5,322 nt of DNA from positions 1-5,322 of the forward strand of contig JAEDFO010000088.1 in the NCBI GenBank assembly GCA_016292745.1. The letters are read 5' to 3'. Both the position numbers and the translations under genes were made by a program. Numbering within the stretch: the stretch's first letter is position 1; every line of letters starts with the position of its first letter. The notes under the pieces were generated by a model that worked only from the letters and a program-made list of their open reading frames with translations, ran no database searches and was not told where the DNA came from. Positions 1 through 5,322 of this stretch are shown here, one piece after another. This DNA is from Muribaculaceae bacterium. GTDB lineage: Bacteria; Bacteroidota; Bacteroidia; Bacteroidales; Muribaculaceae.

Positions 1-27
1 ATCTCTCCAAACCAATACCTGATTCAT

Positions 28-1383
28 ATGCCAATTAATATCCAGAGGTTAAGTATCGACATATTTAAGGGCAAATACACACTTGTCATTGGCGACGATG
101 TTATTCTGAAAAAGGAGTTTGCCAATGGAAATTCCCGTGATTACATCAGACAGAAATACACCGAAGAATTTGGTGAAACTCTTCCAGAATATGGTGTCAG
201 TGATACTGCCAAAGCTGAGTTCTCACGTTGGGCGGACGGAATTAATTACGACATCGGGATGATGAATCCAAACATTGTGAAACTATTGCAACGGAAGTGT
301 TTTCGGATAGTAATAGTAACAACCTTCGACCTTTATGTGGAAACAGTGCTGAAAAAAGTATGGGGAGATAAGCTTGAGGTAGTGAATTTCTTTAATCCGG
401 AGGAATTACCCAAATTGGAAAACTTGGTGACTAAGGCCCAAGTGCCTCCAATCCTTGTATATGCTTTTGGGCGTCCGTCGTCGGAATATGAGCTGGATTA
501 TGTTTGCGGCGAAAACGATAAGATGAACCTGGTGGCACGGTGGTTTGGCGATGACCGGCCAAAGAATTTTATCAACTTCCTGGCCGATTGTGGCAAGCGC
601 GACCGATTGGAGCGGAACAGAATACTTGCCGTGGGCTGCAAGTTCGACGATTGGTTTTTCCGGTTTTTCTGGTATTGCCTGCGGCAGGATATAACCAATC
701 TGCGTGGCGATGTGGCTATTTCGCTGGGCGATGACGATGTCCACGACAAGAAACTGGTGCGTTTCATGGGAAAGAACCTCATCGAATATGATCACGATTC
801 AAATGCGTTTCTCGAAGATCTATGTCCTGCACTTGAAAACCTCTCCGGCGTTTATTCGCATTTCGTCAGCAAGTCAAGCGACCCCGATGTGTTTATATCG
901 TATGCCCATGAGGATTTCAATATCGTTTGTCAGATTTATGATGCAGCAAAGCGATTGGGGTATGGAGTGTGGTTTGATGATGCCGAATTGAATCCAGGCG
1001 ACGATGTGCGAGAGAAGGCTCATGATGGAATTGATTCATGCAAGGTGTTTATGCCAATTCTCAGCGAACAGACAAAAAATGACCTTGAAAAAGGGAACGA
1101 TGGCCGATACTATTTCAAGGAGTGGAACCGTTCGCGTAACAATAAGAATTGCATTGTTCTGCCGGTAGTGCTCTCTGGTTTTCATCAGGTGAACGATGTA
1201 CCGCTGCTCGAGAAAGCACCGGAAGGAAGCCTGGTTCATTGGATTAAGCCCGATTCCGATGATGGAATGGCGGCAATAAAGGTTGTTAATTGGGGAGCCG
1301 GGGGCAAGAATGAACTTGCCAAAGGCCTGAGAAATGTGTTTGAAAAACTAAAAGAGCGTGACAGCAATGGCAACAATAGATAA
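28..1383 (+). CDS. SIR2-like/TIR domain protein, putative NADase effector partner of the downstream STAND ATPase
   Basis: A 451-residue two-domain protein with no signal peptide or membrane helix, so probably cytoplasmic. Residues about 1-270 follow a SIR2-like Rossmann pattern: a first strand ending TLVIGDD (18-24), VIVTTFD (95-101, matching the sirtuin TTN-Y/F-D motif), ILVYAFGR (142-149, matching the strand that normally ends in HG) and ILAVGCKFDDWFFRF (199-213, matching the late SIR2 'GxSxxDxxxR' motif). The usual GAGxS loop, catalytic His and NAD-contacting Asn are not seen, so this half may be a non-catalytic sensor or scaffold. Residues about 285-425 are a TIR domain: DVFISYAHED (287-296), a GYGVWFDDAELNPGDD strand and BB loop, VFMPILSEQT (340-349), then YYFKEW, whose E365 aligns with the catalytic Glu of NAD-cleaving TIRs such as SARM1. 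Active TIRs hydrolyse or cyclise NAD+. No Shine-Dalgarno is visible before ATG 28, and the frame is open to base 1, so the true start could lie upstream. Its end overlaps the STAND gene, which suggests joint function. TIR call strong, SIR2-like call moderate, role inferred. Confidence 0.88.
   Translation: MPINIQRLSIDIFKGKYTLVIGDDVILKKEFANGNSRDYIRQKYTEEFGETLPEYGVSDTAKAEFSRWADGINYDIGMMNPNIVKLLQRKCFRIVIVTTFDLYVETVLKKVWGDKLEVVNFFNPEELPKLENLVTKAQVPPILVYAFGRPSSEYELDYVCGENDKMNLVARWFGDDRPKNFINFLADCGKRDRLERNRILAVGCKFDDWFFRFFWYCLRQDITNLRGDVAISLGDDDVHDKKLVRFMGKNLIEYDHDSNAFLEDLCPALENLSGVYSHFVSKSSDPDVFISYAHEDFNIVCQIYDAAKRLGYGVWFDDAELNPGDDVREKAHDGIDSCKVFMPILSEQTKNDLEKGNDGRYYFKEWNRSRNNKNCIVLPVVLSGFHQVNDVPLLEKAPEGSLVHWIKPDSDDGMAAIKVVNWGAGGKNELAKGLRNVFEKLKERDSNGNNR
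885..1302 (+). other. TIR domain within the first gene
   Basis: Residues about 286-425 of the first protein. The first strand and box 1 read DVFISYAHED (287-296). The second strand and BB loop read YGVWFDDAELNPGDD (312-326), and the third strand and following turn are KVFMPILS (339-346). E365 in YYFKEW occupies the place of the catalytic Glu (compare WVHKE in SARM1). A later strand is CIVLPVVLSGF. All core elements are present in order, so the domain is probably intact and possibly enzymatic. Confidence 0.85.
1351..1356 (+). promoter_or_regulatory. Possible weak ribosome-binding site for the STAND gene
   Basis: AAAGAG lies inside the end of the upstream gene, 10 bases before ATG 1367. It is a weak purine-rich match only, and too close to GTG 1358 to serve it, which favours the ATG. 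The 17-bp overlap (1367-1383) with the upstream gene means terminating ribosomes could also re-initiate here. Bacteroidota often do without strong Shine-Dalgarno sequences, so this call is tentative. Confidence 0.35.
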
Positions 1384-4300
1384 TAATCCGTGGAAAGGCT
1401 TGGCAGCATATGCCGAGGGCGATTTGATTTATGGCCGCGATAACGACATCCGCAGGCTTAACCATATGATTGTCAATCATCCGTTTGTTACCCTATATGG
1501 TCAGACTGGTATCGGTAAGACTTCGCTACTGAGGGCAGGCGTGTTCCCCGAATTGCGTTACGACGACATACTGCCGGTTGTGGTGCGCTTCAGCGAGATG
1601 TCGGCCAACGAGGTCAAGACAAAGACGATGGCGCAGTTCCTTGTCGAAAAAGTAGTGGCCATCGAAGGAATTGAGGTAGAGGTTAACGAAGGTGTCGGCA
1701 ACGACCCTGTCGATTTCACTGCTTTGGATTGCCTGTGGAAATGGTTTGGCTCACGAAAATTCTACAAGAACGGCACCGAAGTTGTGCCCGCTGTGGTGCT
1801 CGACCAGTTCGAGGAGAATTTCATCACCGAGAAGAGCGACACATGGCGATTGATGGAGCAACTTTATGCAATGATTGGCATTTCGTACATCACGCCTGAA
1901 AACTACAACAATTACAATAATTTCCATATTGTTTTCTCCATTCGCGAGGACGACCTATTCCGTATGGAGGACTGCATTGACAATCGATGCCTGAACCAGT
2001 TCAAGAACAATCGCTATCGCCTGAACCGCTTGAGCGACGACGATGCAAAGGCGGTGATTCTGAATCCTGCCGGTGCGGCGTGTATGGTCGACGGCAGTGG
2101 CAACGCAGCCGACGATATCATGCGCATGGAAATTGCCGATGCCATCATTGCACAGGTGAAAGGCAACTGCGACGATTCGATAAGTTCGCTTATTCTGTCG
2201 CTGGTGTGCTTCGAACTCTACAACCGCGGTAATGGACGCATTGAGCTGGACGATGCAAAACGGTATGGCTCAAACGGCAACTTCCTTCGCACTTTTTATC
2301 GCAATCTGGCGGCAGATATGCCCAAGCAGTTGCGCAAGACGATAGAAACGAAACTTATCGACGAAAACAACGGGCGGCGTAAGTCGGTGTACGTTGACGA
2401 CGTTGCCGACATTAAGGGCTGGGAGGCATATAAGGATGGAGCAAAACGAATTCTACAGCAGTCGGCAGGCAAAGTGGAACTTGTCCACGACATGCTTGGC
2501 CGTGCTGTGTTCGAAGAAATCCAGCTTCGTCGCAAATCACGCTCACGCGCAATACTGTTTGGTATATTTTGTGTCGTGCTGTTGGCTATGCTTGGCATCA
2601 CTGCACTGGGAACTGCCTACAACCTTCCATTTGCCATACCATCGCAAGCAAAGTCGGATTTGTCGCAGAAACAAGTTACTGATGAAAGTGATATCAAAAA
2701 TTATTATGGAGAAGAACTTATTGTAAAAAATAAGAGTGTTTCTATTTATTCGCTTCCAAGGCTGCAGCGCCTCGTTGTGGCTAAAACTGTTGATACTTTA
2801 AAAGTGAATTATTGCAAATCTCTTGAAACAATTGTTTTCGAAGGAGATTCACTATCATCAATTGATATTGATGGTTGTCAATCGTTAAAATATCTCAGAT
2901 TGCCGAGAGCAGTTAACGAATTGTATATCCCAGACAACAAAATTTACGGCAACTCAAATTTGAAGTATGTTTTTACTGATAAATGTAATTTGCGATTGTT
3001 TAATAATTTATTATGGAATGGTAATGAATTTATAAAATCCGGCAACTCCGGGTTATGTGATAATCCGTCAAAGCATTTAAGTAGTGATATGAGCAATATC
3101 GTTCGGGTGTGCTATAACGATACTGATTACGACAATGCCATAATGATTGACAATATCATTTTCAGCAGTGACACATCAAAGATATTGGGCTACAACAATC
3201 CTGTGCCGGAGGTCGTTGATTTGTCTCACGGAAAGGGTATGTATGGCCTTAATAGAAGATTGAGAGGATGTTCTCATATAAGGAAATTGATAGTTGATAA
3301 GACGTTGATTAGTGATGCAGTAAACATTGATATTGATACTTTAGTGTTCAATGTTGCTCCAGATTGCACATATTATTTCACAAATCCAAAAACAATAGTT
3401 ATTGTCAACGATTCCACAGCGACTAAAGAAGATGGCGTGATTATAACATCAAATGGAGGTGTAATCCTGTCGTCTGAATTCAAAGGGAAGTATTATGAAA
3501 ATGTCCGTAATGATTCAGTTACTGATATCTTAGGCCATGGAATCCGTATTTCCATTGTACGGGATGCTGAAGGCTACTTTTGCAGTGATTGGGATGTTGA
3601 GAATTACGATGAATTATTCGATGCAGTTCAGGAACTGCCTGATTATGCTAAAGAATGCGTTAAATACGAGAGTGAATCAAATACTATATCTTTTTATATG
3701 AGTCATGGCGGGGCAAGAATTGGTAGGGCGTTGCCAGGCGAATGTGTGACGAGTATGAATATTAATATCCTTGATTGCTCTCTTTTGGATAGAACCACGC
3801 ACACCATAATCGCGGATAAGTACCTTAATTGGTTCGAAAACCTGCAGGATTCGGTTGCAGCAGGAATTACCTTGCTCGTGCCTCCCGCATCATTGGATTT
3901 CTTTATAGCCAAAAGAAACTTTTATAGATACGGGTTCAAGGAAGTTCGCGAAATGAGTTTGTTCGAATACTTCTATTTTGTAGCAGCAGACCTTGCTATC
4001 AGTGGTTGCAAACTATATTTCTCAAATAATCTTTGGGCTCTCATTTTGATGATTGCCATAGTGCTGGCTGTTGGCATTGTTTTCTTCATCCTGAACTATT
4101 CCAAAAGCGATTCCACCGACTCTCCACGGAAAATGCGAAGGTGCTTGCTGGCAAGCGTTTCAATGATGGTAATTGGAATTGTGTCGTGGATGGTTTGCTA
4201 TTGGTTCGTTTGGTATGCAATCGGGCTTATAAGTCAACTCTGGTGCTCAATCATAGGCGCTGTATTTGCTATAGCAGTATTGCAGCTCTTCTATAAGAAT

Positions 4301-5322
4301 GTGCTGTTCGAAATCCGTCGAATTCAGTGGCGCAAATCAATGTCATCGGCATGTGCGGATATCGCGTCGATATTTCTTTCGGCATATGCATTCCTGAAGA
4401 GGCAAAAATGGATTCTCGTTGCACTGTCCATCATCCTTGTGCTTGCATTATGCGTTAAGGGATATATGGATTATGTTGAAAAACGTAACGGTGAGGTGCT
4501 TGAACTTTTGGAAAAAGCACAAAGCACCAGCGACGATAAAGAAGCGATTATTATCCTCGACGACTTGTTGTATGGCGATCATGTAACCAATAGCAGCACT
4601 CGCCAACGTGTAGAAAGCATGTACGACTCGCTTGCTTCGAAGCTGCATATCAATGATTGCCGGATTATCTCCACTGTTAATTCAAGATTTTCGTTTAACA
4701 CTACGGTTTGTAGCCCCGATGGCTCTACAATGCTTTTGGGCACCAACAATAAAGTATATTTATGGTCGCTTGCTGACGGACTATGTATCGATAGCATTAA
4801 CGATGTTGGTGATGAGCCTGCCTTTATCGATAATGGTAAATCGATAATTGTGACCAAAGGCGTGAATGTATACACAGTTCCTGTAGATAATCTGCGGCAG
4901 TTCAACGAAGTGGGTTCACAGCAGTTGCGCGGTAGTTATTCATTCTGTTCTTGGAGTTCGATGTCGGTGAGCAACAATCAGGATTTTATTCTCGGGACAA
5001 GCTACCAGGGACTGGATATGTTCCGCCGTACGCCCGAAAACCGTTGGAAACGGCTTAAGAATAATACCGACTTCTTCCGGAAGGACTTGGAGGGCATTGT
5101 TGTCGGCAATAACTGCTTCGGAGTGTGCCATAACGATACCTTGTCGATAATTGGTGCTGATGCCGATAGCGTAAAGGTGCTTAAGAGGATAGTGTTGCCA
5201 AACAAGAAGAACACTCGTAGCAACATCATTAAAGGGTGTGGCAATGATACTGTTGTTGTCAAGAATGATGATGAAATGTATATGCTCAGCGTTTCAAGCG
5301 GTGAAAAGATAACCACGATTGC
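1367..5322 (+). CDS. Giant membrane-anchored nSTAND NTPase with BspA-like LRR region and C-terminal WD40 propeller (3' partial)
   Basis: An open frame of at least 1318 codons, cut by the window end. The N-terminus has the nSTAND signature NPWKGL (7-12) and YGRDNDI (22-28), Walker A GQTGIGKT (45-52, K51), Walker B VVLDQFEE (143-150, D146), a sensor-like strand FSIREDDLF (190-198), YRLNRLSDDDAKAVILNPA (217-235), and the helical-domain motif ELVHD (371-375). STAND proteins are ATP-dependent switches that oligomerise on sensing a ligand. After an arginine/lysine-rich stretch comes a membrane helix (395-417). Residues about 418-888 contain leucine-rich repeats of BspA type (clear at 457-525, weaker at 613-649) and a region I do not recognise. 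Further membrane helices lie at about 889-909, 927-950, 952-974 and 1015-1030. A charged helical linker follows, then WD40-like blades from about 1106. No effector domain precedes the NTPase, so the upstream TIR protein is the likely output. ATG 1367 is preferred: an in-frame stop sits at 1349-1351 and only GTG 1358 is an alternative. NTPase and membrane calls are strong, propeller good, LRR moderate. Confidence 0.9.
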   Translation, partial: MATIDNNPWKGLAAYAEGDLIYGRDNDIRRLNHMIVNHPFVTLYGQTGIGKTSLLRAGVFPELRYDDILPVVVRFSEMSANEVKTKTMAQFLVEKVVAIEGIEVEVNEGVGNDPVDFTALDCLWKWFGSRKFYKNGTEVVPAVVLDQFEENFITEKSDTWRLMEQLYAMIGISYITPENYNNYNNFHIVFSIREDDLFRMEDCIDNRCLNQFKNNRYRLNRLSDDDAKAVILNPAGAACMVDGSGNAADDIMRMEIADAIIAQVKGNCDDSISSLILSLVCFELYNRGNGRIELDDAKRYGSNGNFLRTFYRNLAADMPKQLRKTIETKLIDENNGRRKSVYVDDVADIKGWEAYKDGAKRILQQSAGKVELVHDMLGRAVFEEIQLRRKSRSRAILFGIFCVVLLAMLGITALGTAYNLPFAIPSQAKSDLSQKQVTDESDIKNYYGEELIVKNKSVSIYSLPRLQRLVVAKTVDTLKVNYCKSLETIVFEGDSLSSIDIDGCQSLKYLRLPRAVNELYIPDNKIYGNSNLKYVFTDKCNLRLFNNLLWNGNEFIKSGNSGLCDNPSKHLSSDMSNIVRVCYNDTDYDNAIMIDNIIFSSDTSKILGYNNPVPEVVDLSHGKGMYGLNRRLRGCSHIRKLIVDKTLISDAVNIDIDTLVFNVAPDCTYYFTNPKTIVIVNDSTATKEDGVIITSNGGVILSSEFKGKYYENVRNDSVTDILGHGIRISIVRDAEGYFCSDWDVENYDELFDAVQELPDYAKECVKYESESNTISFYMSHGGARIGRALPGECVTSMNINILDCSLLDRTTHTIIADKYLNWFENLQDSVAAGITLLVPPASLDFFIAKRNFYRYGFKEVREMSLFEYFYFVAADLAISGCKLYFSNNLWALILMIAIVLAVGIVFFILNYSKSDSTDSPRKMRRCLLASVSMMVIGIVSWMVCYWFVWYAIGLISQLWCSIIGAVFAIAVLQLFYKNVLFEIRRIQWRKSMSSACADIASIFLSAYAFLKRQKWILVALSIILVLALCVKGYMDYVEKRNGEVLELLEKAQSTSDDKEAIIILDDLLYGDHVTNSSTRQRVESMYDSLASKLHINDCRIISTVNSRFSFNTTVCSPDGSTMLLGTNNKVYLWSLADGLCIDSINDVGDEPAFIDNGKSIIVTKGVNVYTVPVDNLRQFNEVGSQQLRGSYSFCSWSSMSVSNNQDFILGTSYQGLDMFRRTPENRWKRLKNNTDFFRKDLEGIVVGNNCFGVCHNDTLSIIGADADSVKVLKRIVLPNKKNTRSNIIKGCGNDTVVVKNDDEMYMLSVSSGEKITTI
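2549..2617 (+). other. Membrane helix 1 following the NTPase
   Basis: Residues 395-417 are a continuous hydrophobic run rich in Ile, Leu, Val, Phe and Gly. They are preceded directly by LRRKSRSR (387-394), a strongly basic stretch that by the positive-inside rule keeps the NTPase in the cytoplasm and sends the following region out. Such a helix directly after the NTPase is common in nSTAND-WD40 proteins. Confidence 0.85.
2735..3313 (+). repeat. BspA-like leucine-rich repeat region within the STAND gene
   Basis: Residues about 457-649. The clearest units are CKSLETIVF (483-491) and CQSLKYLRLP (504-513), spaced 21 residues apart, close to the 21-23 residue period of LRR_5/BspA repeats, which typically show 'C-x-S-L-x-x-I/L'. 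Flanking strand-like pieces such as LQRLVV (466-471), VDTLKV, LSSIDI and VNELYI fit the same solenoid. A further unit, GCSHIRKLIV (634-643), appears after an irregular stretch. If TM1 spans the membrane with the NTPase inside, this solenoid would be periplasmic and could act as a ligand-recognition surface. The repeats are irregular, so their number and limits are uncertain. Confidence 0.6.
4031..4456 (+). other. Cluster of membrane helices 2-5 between LRR region and propeller
   Basis: Hydrophobic segments lie at residues about 889-909, 927-950, 952-974 and 1015-1030. The loops carrying RKMRR (921-925) and YKNVLFEIRRIQWRK (976-990) are basic, consistent with both being cytoplasmic if helix 2 returns from the periplasm. 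A weaker segment at 992-1010 contains an Asp (D998) and may be another membrane pass or an amphipathic helix. The side on which the C-terminal propeller sits depends on this segment. Confidence 0.75.
4682..5320 (+). repeat. WD40-like beta-propeller, N-terminal blades (truncated by window end)
   Basis: Residues about 1106-1318. The first blade is the clearest: CSPDGSTMLLGTNNKVYLWSL (1115-1135), with the typical 'SPDG...L.G...V.LW' pattern followed by ADGLCIDSI. Degenerate blades follow around AFIDNGKSIIVTKGVNVYTV, SMSVSNNQDFILGTS and TVVVKNDDEMYMLSVSSG. WD40 propellers are the usual C-terminal sensor of nSTAND1-type NTPases. The remaining blades must lie beyond base 5322. Confidence 0.7.

Noticed and set aside
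406..795. Minus-strand reading frame of 129 codons
   Set aside because: It lies wholly inside the SIR2-like/TIR gene, its translation has no recognisable motif, and the plus-strand frame carries clear domain signatures.
2296..2601. Minus-strand reading frame of 101 codons, and a plus-strand frame at 2394-2726
   Set aside because: Both are out-of-frame shadows of the STAND gene, whose correct frame here holds the ELVHD motif and membrane helix 1.
2861..3337. Two copies of attgatattgat (2861-2872 and 3326-3337)
   Set aside because: They are short, encode IDID-type beta strands in an AT-rich solenoid, and need no explanation beyond similar repeat units; not a recombination or regulatory site.
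2640..3800. Possible frameshift or gene break at the GC drop
   Set aside because: Codon-by-codon reading shows the same frame open across the region and through to the window end, with sensible sequence on both sides, so it is one gene.
4579..5316. Minus-strand reading frames of 63 to 108 codons under the propeller
   Set aside because: The sense frame gives WD40-like blades throughout; the antisense products are low-quality sequence without motifs.

Overview
The window holds one complete or nearly complete gene and the first part of a very large second gene. Both are on the plus strand, in one tight operon, with almost no non-coding DNA. No RNA gene, CRISPR array, insertion sequence or terminator is visible. 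The moderate GC content, the weak or absent Shine-Dalgarno sequences and the BspA-like leucine-rich-repeat style suggest a host-associated member of the Bacteroidota, perhaps Bacteroidales. This is an inference from style; no housekeeping gene is present to confirm it.

Positions 28-1383 encode a 451-residue protein. Its N-terminal two thirds look like a degenerate SIR2 (Rossmann-type) domain, and its C-terminal third is a TIR domain that keeps the likely NAD-cleaving glutamate. Positions 1367-5322 form an uninterrupted reading frame of at least 1318 codons that runs off the right edge. I translated it codon by codon and found no stop. It encodes, in order: an nSTAND-type P-loop NTPase (residues 1-385), a membrane helix (395-417), a region of about 470 residues with BspA-like leucine-rich repeats, a cluster of membrane helices (about 889-1030), a short helical linker, and the start of a WD40-like beta-propeller, cut by the window end.

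The two genes overlap by 17 bp, so they are probably translated together. The STAND protein has no effector domain before its NTPase, while its neighbour carries a TIR domain. The simplest model is a two-protein surveillance system. The large membrane-anchored STAND protein would sense a signal through its LRR and/or propeller modules and oligomerise in an ATP-dependent way. The SIR2-like/TIR protein would then be activated to deplete NAD+ or make a nucleotide signal. That points to anti-phage defence or another conflict or self-recognition role. The domain calls rest on visible motifs; the functional coupling is inference. The most unusual aspect is the LRR-plus-membrane block lying between the NTPase and the WD40 parts of an otherwise standard nSTAND-WD40 design. 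Much of that block has clearly lower GC than the NTPase before it.
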